DNA of 64,000 bases from Nocardioides sp. SYSU D00065 (GCF_017916425.1 NZ_JAFMSX010000002.1:366413-430412), one strand, 5' to 3'. Numbered from the stretch's first letter, positions 16,705 through 26,022 are shown. The notes: generated from the letters alone by a model not told the origin. Program-made: numbers and translations.

Positions 16705-17825
16705 GCACGGTGCTGCACTCGGCGGACGAGGTGATGCTCGGCTTCACCCGGGCGGTGCGGGCCGCGGGGGTCCCGGTCACCCAGGACCGTGCGCAGACCT
16801 TCCTCACCGCCGTCGCGACCCTCGGCGCCGGTGACCGGCAGACGACCTACTGGGCCGGCCGGGCCACCCTGTGCGCCTCGCCCGACGACCTGGAGCGCTA
16901 CGACCGGGTCTTCGCCGCGTGGTTCGACCCGCGCGACGCGCTGCCACGCACCCACCGCCGGGACAGCTCGCGCCCCTCGACGGCACACCTGCTGCCCGAC
17001 GCGGAGGGCGCGGGTGCGTCCGACCCGGGCGAGGAGGACGTCGTGCGCGCAGCCGCCTCGGCGGCGGAGGTGCTGCGCCACCGCGACGTCGCGTCGCTCG
17101 ACGCCGCCGAGCGGCGACGGCTGGCCGCGATGTTCGACCGGCTGTCGCTGCGCCCGCCCCGACGTCGTACGGCCCGTCATCGCGCATGGCACCGCGGGCG
17201 CCTCGACGCGCCGCGCACCCTGCGCAGCTCGCTGCGCCACCTCGGCGAGCCCGCCGAGGTCGCGTGGCGTCGGCGCGGCACCCGTCCGCGCCGGGTGGTG
17301 CTGCTGGTCGACGTGAGCGGCTCCATGAGTGCGTACGCCGACGCCCTGCTGCGCCTGGCCCACCGGCTCACCCAGTCCGGTCGCGCCGCGGGCGCCGCGG
17401 TCGAGACCTTCACGGTCGGGACCCGCCTCACCCACGTGACCCGCGCGCTGCGCTCGGTCGACGCGGACCGAGCCGTCGGCGCCGCCGGGGAGGTCGTGCC
17501 GGACTGGTCCGGCGGGACGCGGCTCGGGGAGACCCTGCAGGTGTTCCTGGACCGCTGGGGCCAGCGCGGCATGGCCCGCGGCGCGGTCGTGGTCGTCTTC
17601 AGCGACGGGTGGGAACGCGGTGACGCGGGCCTGCTCGGCGCCCAGATGGCGCGCCTGCAGCGCATCGCGCACCGTGTTGTGTGGGTCAACCCGCACCGCG
17701 GCAAGGCCGGCTACGAGCCGCTCCAGGGCGGCGTCGTGGCAGCCCTGCCGCACTGCGACGACTTCCTCGCCGGCCACTCGCTGGCCACGTTCGCCGACCT
17801 GACGGAGGTGATCGCGCGTGCGTGA
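16701..17825 (+). CDS. CoxE-like von Willebrand A protein
   Basis: A 374-residue cytoplasmic VWA protein of the CoxE family. The N-terminal half is helical and Arg-rich; the VWA domain (about 195-370) has an intact metal-ion site DVSGSMS, followed by the later Thr and Asp of the motif (GGTRLGETL, FSDGWERGD). CoxE partners the MoxR ATPase encoded just upstream in metallocofactor maturation. GTG at 16701 overlaps the ATPase stop, and its own stop overlaps the XdhC start by 8 bp. The three genes are therefore translationally coupled. Confidence 0.82.
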   Translation: MSTVLHSADEVMLGFTRAVRAAGVPVTQDRAQTFLTAVATLGAGDRQTTYWAGRATLCASPDDLERYDRVFAAWFDPRDALPRTHRRDSSRPSTAHLLPDAEGAGASDPGEEDVVRAAASAAEVLRHRDVASLDAAERRRLAAMFDRLSLRPPRRRTARHRAWHRGRLDAPRTLRSSLRHLGEPAEVAWRRRGTRPRRVVLLVDVSGSMSAYADALLRLAHRLTQSGRAAGAAVETFTVGTRLTHVTRALRSVDADRAVGAAGEVVPDWSGGTRLGETLQVFLDRWGQRGMARGAVVVVFSDGWERGDAGLLGAQMARLQRIAHRVVWVNPHRGKAGYEPLQGGVVAALPHCDDFLAGHSLATFADLTEVIARA

Positions 17826-18942
17826 CGTCCTTCCCGAGCTGATGGCGTGGTGGGAGGCCGGCGAGACGATCGGCGTCGGCACGGTCGTGGCGACGTTCCG
17901 CTCCGCGCCGCGACCCCCCGGCGCCTCGATGCTGGTCGGTCCCGACGAGACCGCGGTCGGCTCGGTGTCCGGCGGCTGCGTCGAGGGCGCGGTGTACGAG
18001 CTGGCGCAGGCCGTGGCGGGTTCCGGGACCCCCGTGCTGGAGCGGTACGGCGTGTCGGACGACGACGCGTTCGCCGTCGGGCTCACCTGCGGCGGGATCC
18101 TCGACGTCTTCGTCGAGCAGGTGTCCCGCGCGACGTTCCCCCAGCTGGGGGCCATCGCCGCCGACGTCGCAGCGGGACGTCCGGTCGCCCTCGCGACCGT
18201 CATCGAGCACCCCGACCCGACCCGGGTCGGTCGTCGGATGGTCATCCGGCCCGACGCCGCGTCCGAGGGCGGTCTGGGCTCCACGCGGGCCGACGCGGCG
18301 GTGCGCGACGACGCCCTCGGCCTGCTGGCGGCCGGCACCGACGCCACGCTCACCTACGGCCCCGACGGCGAGCGCCGCGGCGAGGGGATGCGGGTCTTCG
18401 TGTGGGGCTTCGCCCCGAAGCCGCGCATGCTGGTGTTCGGAGCGATCGACTTCGCGGCCGCGGTGGCCGAGGTCGGCTCCTTCCTCGGCTACCGCGTGAC
18501 CGTCTGCGACGCCCGGCCCGTGTTCGCCACCGCGTCGCGCTTCCCCCGTGCCGACGAGGTCGTCGTAGACTGGCCGCACCGCTACCTGCAGGCCGAGGTC
18601 GAGGCCGGGCGGGTCGACGGCCGCACCGTGCTGGCGGTGCTGACCCACGACCCGAAGTTCGACGTGCCGCTGCTCGAGGTGGCGCTCCGGCTGCCGGCCG
18701 TGGCGTACGTCGGCGCGATGGGCTCTCGGCGCACCCACGAGGACCGGGTGGATCGCCTCCGCGCGGCCGGCGTCACCGACGCGGAGCTGGCGCGCCTGTC
18801 CAGCCCGATCGGACTCGACCTGGGCGCCCGCACGCCCGAGGAGACGGCGGTCTCCATCGCCGCGGAGATCGTGGCGCGGCGCTGGGGCGGCTCCGGGGAG
18901 CGGCTGGCCGCCACGCAGGGGCGCATCCACCACGACGGCTGA
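17818..18942 (+). CDS. XdhC/CoxF-type molybdenum cofactor chaperone
   Basis: A 374-residue XdhC/CoxF family protein, which binds molybdenum cofactor, promotes its sulfuration and hands it to xanthine-dehydrogenase-type apoenzymes. It has the N-terminal XdhC domain (about 10-90, with VGSVSGGCVEGAV and the GLTCGG cysteine motif) and the C-terminal Rossmann domain (about 200-340, VFGAIDFAAAVA and AYVGAMGSRRTHEDR). Length is normal for the two-domain form. It ends the accessory operon; 74 bp later the regulator gene begins. Confidence 0.85.
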   Translation: MRDVLPELMAWWEAGETIGVGTVVATFRSAPRPPGASMLVGPDETAVGSVSGGCVEGAVYELAQAVAGSGTPVLERYGVSDDDAFAVGLTCGGILDVFVEQVSRATFPQLGAIAADVAAGRPVALATVIEHPDPTRVGRRMVIRPDAASEGGLGSTRADAAVRDDALGLLAAGTDATLTYGPDGERRGEGMRVFVWGFAPKPRMLVFGAIDFAAAVAEVGSFLGYRVTVCDARPVFATASRFPRADEVVVDWPHRYLQAEVEAGRVDGRTVLAVLTHDPKFDVPLLEVALRLPAVAYVGAMGSRRTHEDRVDRLRAAGVTDAELARLSSPIGLDLGARTPEETAVSIAAEIVARRWGGSGERLAATQGRIHHDG

Positions 18943-18962
18943 CGGCTCGACCTCGCACACCC

Positions 18963-18991
18963 TGTCGCACGCCCCGACCGCAGGCTAGGTT
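18963..18991 (+). promoter_or_regulatory. Possible promoter of the GAF regulator gene
   Basis: TGTCGC (18963-18968), a 17-bp spacer and TAGGTT (18986-18991). The -35 is poor. A single CCAAC in reverse (GTTGG, 18989-18993) overlaps the -10, which could allow the product to repress itself; this is speculative. Confidence 0.35.
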
Positions 18992-19016
18992 GGCCGCGAG
19001 CACCCGGGGAGCCGAC

Positions 19017-20240
19017 ATGACCGACCACGACCTGCACGACCGCAGGGTGAGCGCCGTGCGCGCCTGGACGCGGTTCGTCTCCGACGGGGACGAGCAGGCC
19101 GAGGCGGTCCGGCCGGAGATCCTCCGCAGCTGGCAGCTGTCCCACGTCGTGTCGCCGTCGGTGCCCCAGGCCCCGCTGGCCGACGAGGCGGACACGGCCG
19201 ACTTCTGGAAGGCGTCGCCGTTGCAGACGGCGGTCGAGCGGGTGCAGGACGAGCTGCGCCGCACGGCCGAGGACGGCGACCTGGTGATCGCGGTCACCGA
19301 CGAGCAGACGCGGATCCTGTGGACGTACGGCGGGCGGGTGATGCGCCGCAAGGCCGAGACCGTCAACTTCGTGCCCGGCGGGTGCTGGGACGAGGCGAGC
19401 GTGGGCACCAACGCGCTCGCCATCGCCGGGCGCACGGCGGCGCCGGCCATGGTGTTCGGCGCCGAGCACTACGCCGAGGTCGTCCACAACTGGGTCTGCT
19501 GGGCCGCGCCGGTGTTCGACCCGGTCACGGGCCGCTCCCTCGGCGTGATCGACCTGTCGACGACGTGGGACCGCAGCCACCCGATCGGCCTCGCCACGGC
19601 GCGGGTGATGGCCCGGTTGATCGAGGGCGCGCTACCCGCGGACCGGCGTACGGTCCCGGCCGGCGGCTCCGCGCCGAGCGAGCCCGGCCTCACCCTCACC
19701 CTCCTCGGCACCGCCGAGGTGTGGCTCGACGGCCAGCGCCTGCTGCTCAACCGCCGCCAGACCGAGATCCTGGCCCTCCTGGCGCTGCATCCCGGCGGGT
19801 TGTCGGTCGAGCACCTCCACGCGCTGCTCTACGGCGACGCCGCGGTGACCACCTCCACCCTCAAGGCCGAGGTGTCGCACCTGCGCTCGGCGCTCGCCGG
19901 CCAGCTCTCCTCGCGGCCGTACCGGCTCACCATGCCGGTCGTCACCGACGTCGAGGAGGTGCAGCGGCTGCTGCGGCGCGGCGACGTACGCGCGGCGGTG
20001 CGGGCCTACGGAGGCGACCTGCTGCCCGGCACCGACTCGCCCGCACTCGTGCAGATGGGCGAGTTCCTCGCAGTCAGCGTCCGCGAGGCCCTCCTGGCCG
20101 ATCCCGACCCCGACGCGGTGCTGCGCTACAGCGACCTCGCTCCCTACGACACCGCGGTCCTCGAGGCGTGCCTGGCGTCCCTGCCCGTGCACCACCCGGT
20201 CGGGCCACTGCTCAAGGGCAAGCTGGCCAGCGCACGCTGA
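19017..20240 (+). CDS. GAF-domain transcriptional regulator (AcoR-type sensor)
   Basis: A 407-residue regulator. Residues about 40-200 form a GAF-type sensory region typical of the N-terminus of AcoR-like activators (RPEILRSWQLS, NFVPGGCWDEASVGTNALA, WVCWAAPVFDP). It lacks the sigma-54 AAA domain. The C-terminus (about 215-330) is a winged-helix DNA-binding region (RRQTEILALLALHPGGLS...TSTLKAEVSHLRSAL). It lies between the cox accessory and structural genes, so it is the best candidate for their regulator, perhaps binding the CCAAC repeats. The ATG at 19017 follows GGGGAGC. Confidence 0.75.
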   Translation: MTDHDLHDRRVSAVRAWTRFVSDGDEQAEAVRPEILRSWQLSHVVSPSVPQAPLADEADTADFWKASPLQTAVERVQDELRRTAEDGDLVIAVTDEQTRILWTYGGRVMRRKAETVNFVPGGCWDEASVGTNALAIAGRTAAPAMVFGAEHYAEVVHNWVCWAAPVFDPVTGRSLGVIDLSTTWDRSHPIGLATARVMARLIEGALPADRRTVPAGGSAPSEPGLTLTLLGTAEVWLDGQRLLLNRRQTEILALLALHPGGLSVEHLHALLYGDAAVTTSTLKAEVSHLRSALAGQLSSRPYRLTMPVVTDVEEVQRLLRRGDVRAAVRAYGGDLLPGTDSPALVQMGEFLAVSVREALLADPDPDAVLRYSDLAPYDTAVLEACLASLPVHHPVGPLLKGKLASAR

Positions 20241-20355
20241 CGCGTGCCCGATCTTCGGTAAAGGGGGTCGCAGGCGCGCACCACGCGCCGCGGGCATGGA
20301 TCCTGCGACGAGGTGTCGCACCGAGGGAGGGTGCGGCCACGTCCAAGGAGAATGC

Positions 20356-21417
20356 ATGGTCACGACACGTTTCGGGATGACTGCCGGGGTGGTCACCCTG
20401 CTCGCGGGCAGCCTGCTCGGCGCTGCCTCGGCGGGTGCCGCACCGGCCCCCGAGCCCACGAAGGTGGCGACGAGGCTCGTCTCACCACTCAGCATGGTGG
20501 TCGCCGGCAACGGCACCGCTTACGTCAGCCAGAACTTCGCCGGCATGCTGACCGCCATCGAGCCGGGCCGCAGGCCGCAGGTCGTCTTCCAGGCCCCCAA
20601 GGGCACCGAGGTCGGTGCGCTGTCGGAGGCCGGCGGCATGCTGCGGCTGGCCACCACCAAGGGCAAGCGGACCGCGCTGTGGACGATGCGCCCCGGCGCT
20701 CGACCGACCAAGCTGGCCGACCTCTGGAAGCACGAGCGCACCAAGAACCCCGACGGCGACCAGGCGTACGGATTCAGCGACCTCGACCCGGCGTGCGCCG
20801 CCCAGATCCCCGAGGAGGTCCCGGCGACCTACACCGGGATCCTCGAGTCGCACCCCTACGGCACGGCGGTGCACCGGGGGACGACGTACGTCGCCGACGC
20901 GGCCGGCAACACCATCCTGGGCGTGAGCGCCAGGGGCAAGGTGTCGACCGTCGCGGTCCTGCCGCCGGTGCCGGTGACCATCACCGCCGAGGCGGCGCAG
21001 GCCAACGGGCTGCCCGCGTGCACCGTCGGGCACAGCTACGGCTTCGAGCCGGTGCCGACCGACGTCGAGGTGGGCAAGGGCGGTTGGCTCTACGTCTCGC
21101 TCCTGCCCGGCGGCCCGGAGGACGGCAGCACCGGCGCCAACGGCGCTGTGGTCAAGGTCAAGGCGCGCACCGGCGAGGTCCGGCCGGTCGCCACAGGCTT
21201 CGCCGGCGCGACGGGCGTGGCGGTGGCCGGCAACGGCGACGTCTACGTCGCCCAGCTGTTCGGCGGCCAGGTCTCGCGCATCAAGGCGGGCAGCACGCGG
21301 GTCCGGACGTGGGCACAGGTGCCGATGCCGGCCGCGGTGGAGTGGGCCGGCGGCGACGTGCTCGTGTCGGCCAAGGTGCTGAGCGAGACCCCCAAGGGAG
21401 TCGTGCTGCGCTACTGA
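20356..21417 (+). CDS. Secreted ScyD/ScyE-family beta-propeller protein
   Basis: A 353-residue exported protein with a clear signal peptide (residues 1-31, cleavage after ASAGA-type region) and a ScyD/ScyE-like domain, a six-bladed beta-propeller fold related to NHL and SMP-30 proteins. Repeated blade strands read as GNGTAYVSQNF, HRGTTYVADAAGN and GNGDVYVAQLFGG. The scytonemin genes gave the family its name, but most actinobacterial members have no known role. AAGGAG (20345-20350) sets the ATG. It is inserted between the cox regulator and the cox structural genes. Two small hairpins (20273-20289, 20317-20335) lie in the leader. Confidence 0.8.
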   Translation: MVTTRFGMTAGVVTLLAGSLLGAASAGAAPAPEPTKVATRLVSPLSMVVAGNGTAYVSQNFAGMLTAIEPGRRPQVVFQAPKGTEVGALSEAGGMLRLATTKGKRTALWTMRPGARPTKLADLWKHERTKNPDGDQAYGFSDLDPACAAQIPEEVPATYTGILESHPYGTAVHRGTTYVADAAGNTILGVSARGKVSTVAVLPPVPVTITAEAAQANGLPACTVGHSYGFEPVPTDVEVGKGGWLYVSLLPGGPEDGSTGANGAVVKVKARTGEVRPVATGFAGATGVAVAGNGDVYVAQLFGGQVSRIKAGSTRVRTWAQVPMPAAVEWAGGDVLVSAKVLSETPKGVVLRY

Positions 21418-21422
21418 GCAGG

Positions 21423-21519
21423 GCCTCCGGGCGTGGGGAGGGGGGCACGGCGCCCAACCGTCGACCAACCAGGGCGTCCTAGCGTCGGCGCCAGTGACCC
21501 CCCTCACACGCCCGGAGGC
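21423..21519 (+). promoter_or_regulatory. Inverted repeat able to mask the coxS ribosome-binding site
   Basis: A perfect 13-base inverted repeat: GCCTCCGGGCGTG (21423-21435) and CACGCCCGGAGGC (21507-21519), 71 bases apart. The 3' arm contains the coxS Shine-Dalgarno GGAGG (21514-21518). In mRNA reading through from the ScyD gene the arm would be paired and coxS poorly translated. Transcripts starting at the promoter between the arms (about 21492) lack the 5' arm and leave the site free. Confidence 0.6.
21453..21485 (+). promoter_or_regulatory. Candidate coxSLMG promoter with CCAAC activator repeats
   Basis: CCCAAC (21453-21458) and GACCAAC (21463-21469) repeat CCAAC at 11 bp, followed 10 bp later by a -10-like TAGCGT (21480-21485). 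There is no good -35, as expected of an activator-dependent promoter. The arrangement matches the one at 15797-15830. Confidence 0.5.
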
Positions 21520-21524
21520 GCTCG

Positions 21525-22001
21525 ATGACGAAGATCCACCTCACCGTCGACGGAGCCGCGGTCTCCGACGACGTGGAGCCGCGGATGCTGCTGGTGCAGT
21601 ACCTGCGCGAGAAGCTCGGCAAGACCGGGACCGTGATCGGCTGCGACACCTCGAACTGCGGCGCGTGCACCGTCCACCTCGACGGCACCAGCGTGAAGTC
21701 GTGCAACGTGCTCGCCGTGCAGGCCGACGGTCGCAGCGTGACCACGATCGAGGGGCTGGCCGACACCGTCGAGGGTGAGCTGCACCCGGTCCAGGAGGCG
21801 TTCCGCGAGTGCCACGGCCTGCAGTGCGGGTTCTGCACGCCCGGCATGATCATGCAGGCCGTCGACCTGCTGGCCGAGAACCCGCACCCGACCGAGGAGG
21901 AGGTGCGCCTCGGCATGGAGGGCAACCTGTGCCGCTGCACCGGCTACCACAACATCGTCAAGAGCGTCCTGCACGCCGCCGAGGGAGGTGCACGCGCATG
22001 A
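21525..22001 (+). CDS. coxS: Molybdenum hydroxylase small subunit, [2Fe-2S] (CoxS-like)
   Basis: A 158-residue iron-sulfur subunit that passes electrons from the Mo site to FAD. The plant-ferredoxin-type cluster is bound by Cys40, Cys45, Cys48 and Cys60, and the second cluster by Cys101, Cys104, Cys136 and Cys138 ([17 protein letters not shown]). Length is normal. GGAGG lies 6 nt before the ATG, inside a potential masking stem. Its stop overlaps the start of the large subunit (ATGA), so the complex is translated in a coupled way. Confidence 0.92.
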   Translation: MTKIHLTVDGAAVSDDVEPRMLLVQYLREKLGKTGTVIGCDTSNCGACTVHLDGTSVKSCNVLAVQADGRSVTTIEGLADTVEGELHPVQEAFRECHGLQCGFCTPGMIMQAVDLLAENPHPTEEEVRLGMEGNLCRCTGYHNIVKSVLHAAEGGARA

Positions 22002-24457
22002 CCGCCACCCAGGACCGTCCGGCCCAGGAGATCGGGCGGGACCGCCGCCGCAAGGAGGACCAGCGGCTGATCACCGGCCGCACCCGCTGGACCGACAACA
22101 TCACCCTGCCCGGCATGCTGCACCTGGCGATGGTGCGCAGCCCCTTCGCCCACGCCACCATCACCTCCATCGACGTCGAGGAGGCGAAGGCGTCCCCCAA
22201 CGTGGTGGCCGTGCTGAGCGGCAAGGACTTCGGCGACGAGCTCGGCGTGAACATCAACGCGTGGCCGATCACCCCGGAGCAGAAGACGCCGACGCACTCG
22301 CCGATGCCGGCCGACCGCGTCGCGTTCGCCGGCGAGATCGTCGCCGTGGTGGTGGCCCGCAGCGCCGCGGAGGCGCGCGACGCCGCCGAGCTCGTCGACG
22401 TGGAGTACGACGAGCAGCCGGCCGTGGTGGGCATCAAGAAGGCCCTGGAGGACACGGTGCTCGCCCACCCCGAGCTGGGCACCAACAAGTCGGCGCTGTG
22501 GGTCTTCGACTCAGCCGAGGCCGGCACCGGCGGCGACGTCGAGGCCGCCATCGCCCAGGCCCGGGCCGACGGCATCGTGATCGAGCGCGAGTACCGCCAG
22601 CAGCGCCTCATCCCGGCGTTCATGGAGCCGCGCAGCGTCGTGGTGGACCCCACCGGGGAGCAGCTCACCATGTGGTCGGCCACCCAGATCCCGCACATCC
22701 TGCGGTTCGCGCTGGCGGCCACCACCGGCGTGCCGGAGTCGAAGATCCGCGTCGTCGCCCCCGACGTCGGCGGCGGCTTCGGCGGCAAGCTCCAGACGAC
22801 CCCGGAGGAGTGGATCACGTGGGCGGTGGCCCGCCGGCTGTCCAAGCCGGTGAAGTACACCGAGACCCGCAGCGAGAGCCTGATGGCCGCCCACCACGGC
22901 CGCGACCAGGTGCAGACGCTGACGCTCGCGGCCGACCGGGACGGCAGGGTCACCGGGTTCAAGGTGCACCTCGACGCCGACCTCGGTGCCTACGTCTCGC
23001 TCGTCGGCGGTGGCGTGCCGGTGCTCGGCGCCTTCATGTTCAACGCCATCTACAAGTTCCCCGCCTACCGCTTCGAGTGCCAGACCGTGCTGACCAACAG
23101 CACCTGGACCGACGCCTACCGCGGCGCCGGCCGGCCGGAGGCGACGTACGCGATCGAGCGCATGATGGACGAGCTGGCGGCCGAGGTGGGCGTCGACCCG
23201 CTCGAGATCCGCGAGCGCAACTGGATCACGCACGAGGAGTTCCCCTTCACCACGGTGGCCGGGCTGGAGTACGACACCGGCAACTACGAGGCCGCGACCG
23301 CGAGGGCCAAGGAGGTCTTCGGCTACGACGCCCTGCGCGCCGAGCAGCGCGAGCGGCGCGAGCGCGGGGACCGGGTGCAGCTCGGCATCGGCGTCTCGAC
23401 CTTCACCGAGATGTGCGGCCTGGCCCCCAGCCGGGTGCTCGGCAGCCTCGACTACGGAGCCGGCGGATGGGAGCACGCGAGCGTGCGGATGCTGGCCACC
23501 GGCAAGGTGGAGATCGTCACCGGCGCCAGCGCCCACGGACAGGGCCACGAGACGGCGTTCAGCCAGATCGTCGCGGACCGGCTCGGCGTGCCCTTCGAGG
23601 ACGTCGAGGTGCTGCACGGCGACACGCAGGTCGCGCCGCGGGGGCTGGACACCTACGGGTCGCGCTCGCTGGTGGTGGGCGGGGAAGCCCTCGTCAAGGC
23701 CGTCGACAAGGTCGTCGAGAAGGCCACGCGCCTGGCCGCGCACCTGCTCGAGGCGAGTGAGGACGACCTCGACTACGCCGGCGGGCGGTTCACCGTCCGG
23801 GGCACCGACCAGGGCATCGCGATCCAGGAGCTCGCCACCGCGGCGTTCGCGGCGCACGACTACCCCGAAGACATGGAGCCGAGCCTCGACGCCGACGCGA
23901 CGTACGACCCGGTTAACTTCAACTACCCGCACGGCACGCACCTGTGCGCGATGGAGGTCGACACCGAGACCGGCAAGGTCTCGATGCGCAAGTACACCTG
24001 CTGCGACGACATCGGCACGATCATCAATCCGCTGATCGTGGCCGGCCAGGTGCACGGCGGCCTGGTGCAGGGGATCGCGCAGGCCCTGTGGGAGGAGGCG
24101 GTCCACGACGAGTCCGGGACGCTGGTCAGCGGCTCCTTCGTGGACTACCTGCTGCCGACGTCGGCCGACACGATCTCGTTCGACGTCGTGCACGCCGACG
24201 ACCCGAGCGTGTGCACCACCAACACCCTCGGCACCAAGGGCGTCGGCGAGGCGGGCACCATCGCCTCGACACCGGCCGTGGTCAACGCGGTCGTCGACGC
24301 CGTACGCCACCTCGGCGTCCGCGACATCCAGATGCCGTGCACGCCGGAGCGGGTGTGGCGCGCGATCCACGCGAACGACGGCGATGCGCCGACACCAGGG
24401 GGTGCGATGCCCCACTTCGACGAAGGTGCTCTCAACCAGGACGGAGCGGCCCAGTGA
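21998..24457 (+). CDS. coxL: Molybdenum hydroxylase large subunit (form II CoxL-like)
   Basis: An 819-residue xanthine-dehydrogenase-family Mo-binding subunit. Conserved cofactor motifs are GGGFGGK (258-264) and the catalytic glutamate Glu751 in VGEAGT. The active-site loop reads AYRGAGR (373-379), the signature of form II (BMS clade) proteins. True CO dehydrogenases (form I) have AYxCSFR with the copper-binding cysteine. CO oxidation is therefore unproven here; an aldehyde, aromatic or purine-like substrate is as likely. The ATG overlaps the coxS stop and the stop overlaps the coxM start. Confidence 0.92.
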   Translation: MTATQDRPAQEIGRDRRRKEDQRLITGRTRWTDNITLPGMLHLAMVRSPFAHATITSIDVEEAKASPNVVAVLSGKDFGDELGVNINAWPITPEQKTPTHSPMPADRVAFAGEIVAVVVARSAAEARDAAELVDVEYDEQPAVVGIKKALEDTVLAHPELGTNKSALWVFDSAEAGTGGDVEAAIAQARADGIVIEREYRQQRLIPAFMEPRSVVVDPTGEQLTMWSATQIPHILRFALAATTGVPESKIRVVAPDVGGGFGGKLQTTPEEWITWAVARRLSKPVKYTETRSESLMAAHHGRDQVQTLTLAADRDGRVTGFKVHLDADLGAYVSLVGGGVPVLGAFMFNAIYKFPAYRFECQTVLTNSTWTDAYRGAGRPEATYAIERMMDELAAEVGVDPLEIRERNWITHEEFPFTTVAGLEYDTGNYEAATARAKEVFGYDALRAEQRERRERGDRVQLGIGVSTFTEMCGLAPSRVLGSLDYGAGGWEHASVRMLATGKVEIVTGASAHGQGHETAFSQIVADRLGVPFEDVEVLHGDTQVAPRGLDTYGSRSLVVGGEALVKAVDKVVEKATRLAAHLLEASEDDLDYAGGRFTVRGTDQGIAIQELATAAFAAHDYPEDMEPSLDADATYDPVNFNYPHGTHLCAMEVDTETGKVSMRKYTCCDDIGTIINPLIVAGQVHGGLVQGIAQALWEEAVHDESGTLVSGSFVDYLLPTSADTISFDVVHADDPSVCTTNTLGTKGVGEAGTIASTPAVVNAVVDAVRHLGVRDIQMPCTPERVWRAIHANDGDAPTPGGAMPHFDEGALNQDGAAQ

Positions 24458-25311
24458 TCCCGGTGAAGTTCGACTACGTCGCCCCCACGTCGGTCGAGGA
24501 GGCGCTCGCCGCCTTGGGCGAGCACGGCGACGACGCGAAGATCATGGCCGGCGGGCAGAGCCTGCTCCCGGTGCTGCGGATGCGGCTCAACGCGCCCGAG
24601 GTCGTCATCGACCTCGGCGGGATCGACGCGCTGCGCGGTGTGCGCGACGAGGGCGACGCCATCGTCGTGGGCGCGATGACCACCCACCACGAGGTGCGCG
24701 ACCACCCGCTCGTCCGCGAGCACGCGCTCCTGGTCGCCAAGGCCGCCGCTGACGTGGCCGACGCGCAGATCCGGCACCGAGGCACCTTCGGCGGGGCGCT
24801 CGCCCACGCCGACCCCGCCGGCGACCTGGGTGCGCCGGCCCTCGCCCTGGGGGCGCAGTTCGTCATCGCCGGCACCGACGGCACGCGCACGGTCGAGGCG
24901 AGCGACTTCTTCGTCGGGCTGTTCGAGACCGCGATCGGGGACGACGAGATCCTCACCGAGGTGCGCATCCCCAAGCACACCGGCTGGGGCGCGCACTACG
25001 AGAAGTTCGTCCGGGTCGCCCACCAGTGGCCGATCGTGGCCGTCGCCGCCACCGTGCGGGGATCGATCGACGAGGCGCGGGTGGGCCTGACCAACATGGG
25101 ACCGACGCCGCTGCGGGCCCGTGCGACGGAGGCCGCGCTGGCGGGGGTCAGCGCGACCGAGGACGGCGTACGCGCTGCGGCGGACCTCGCGGCGGAGGGG
25201 ACCGACCCGCCGTCCGACCTCAACGGCGCCGCCGACTACCGGCGGCACCTCGCCCGGGTGCTGACCCGCCGGGCCGTGCTCGAGGCCGCGGGGGCGCAGG
25301 CGTGGAGCTGA
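24454..25311 (+). CDS. coxM: Molybdenum hydroxylase FAD subunit (CoxM-like)
   Basis: A 285-residue flavoprotein subunit with the FAD-binding motifs AGGQSLLP (about 32-39) and TFGGALAHADPAGD (about 110-123), and the C-terminal CO_deh_flav_C domain. It accepts electrons from the small subunit and passes them to the respiratory chain or another acceptor. GTG at 24454 overlaps the large-subunit stop (GTGA). Gene order S-L-M differs from the M-S-L order of classical form I cox operons, which again fits form II. Confidence 0.9.
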   Translation: MIPVKFDYVAPTSVEEALAALGEHGDDAKIMAGGQSLLPVLRMRLNAPEVVIDLGGIDALRGVRDEGDAIVVGAMTTHHEVRDHPLVREHALLVAKAAADVADAQIRHRGTFGGALAHADPAGDLGAPALALGAQFVIAGTDGTRTVEASDFFVGLFETAIGDDEILTEVRIPKHTGWGAHYEKFVRVAHQWPIVAVAATVRGSIDEARVGLTNMGPTPLRARATEAALAGVSATEDGVRAAADLAAEGTDPPSDLNGAADYRRHLARVLTRRAVLEAAGAQAWS

Positions 25312-26018
25312 GCCACCGCTTCACCGTCCCCATCGGCGTCGAGGCGACCTGGGCGCAGCTCAACGACATCGCCTCGGTGGCCGAGTGCTTCCCGGGCGCC
25401 CAGGTCACCGAGGCCGACGACGAGTCCTTCGCCGGCTCGGTCAAGGTCAAGCTGGGACCGATCGCGTTGCTCTACACCGGCAGCGGGACCTTCGTGGACA
25501 AGGATCCCGACGCGCATCGCTTCGTCGTCGACGCCAAGGGCAAGGACAAGCGCGGCAACGGTACGGCGGGCGCGACGGTGACCGTGTCGATGGCGGAGGC
25601 CGGCGGCTCGACCGAGGTGTCGGTGGACACCGACCTCTCCATCACCGGCAAGCCCGCACAGTTCGGCCGCGGGGTGATGCAGGACGTCTCGGACAAGCTG
25701 CTCGCGCAGTTCGCGGCGTGCCTGGAGCAGCGACTGGCGGTCCGCGGCGCCGCAACCGCACTGAGCGGCGCGCCAGCCGCAACACCGGCTGCACCACCGG
25801 CTGCACCATCGGCTGCGCCCGCCGCTCCGAAGCCTCCGGCCCGGTCCGAGCAGGCCGCTGCGGCTGTGGATCCGGATGACCCCACCGAGGCCTCCGCTCC
25901 CACCGAGGCGCTCGACCTCGGGAGCACGGTGCTGCCGGTGCTGGTGCGGTCGTACTGGAGGCACGCCGCGGCGGCGCTCGCCGCGCTCGTCGTGCTGCGC
26001 AGACTGGTGAGGCGGTAG
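25302..26018 (+). CDS. coxG: CoxG-like SRPBCC protein with C-terminal membrane anchor
   Basis: A 238-residue protein. Residues 1-150 form the SRPBCC/CoxG domain (FTVPIGVEATWAQLND, CFPGAQV, VKVKLGPIALLYTG). A low-complexity Ala/Pro linker follows (about 150-185), and the C-terminus has one hydrophobic helix ending in an Arg-rich tail (RRLVRR). CoxG proteins are thought to anchor the hydroxylase to the membrane or recruit a quinone, and the tail anchor supports this. The GTG at 25302 overlaps coxM by 10 bp. The gene ends 4 bp from the convergent alkB. Confidence 0.85.
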   Translation: MELSHRFTVPIGVEATWAQLNDIASVAECFPGAQVTEADDESFAGSVKVKLGPIALLYTGSGTFVDKDPDAHRFVVDAKGKDKRGNGTAGATVTVSMAEAGGSTEVSVDTDLSITGKPAQFGRGVMQDVSDKLLAQFAACLEQRLAVRGAATALSGAPAATPAAPPAAPSAAPAAPKPPARSEQAAAAVDPDDPTEASAPTEALDLGSTVLPVLVRSYWRHAAAALAALVVLRRLVRR

Positions 26019-26022
26019 GCCT

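Noticed and set aside
20273..20289. Hairpin GGCGCG/CGCGCC as terminator of the GAF regulator gene
   Set aside because: Only a 6-bp stem without a U tract; too weak to support a terminator call.
21998..24457. Calling the enzyme a true (form I) CO dehydrogenase
   Set aside because: The active-site loop is AYRGAGR, lacking the cysteine of AYxCSFR, and gene order is S-L-M, so only a form II assignment is supported.
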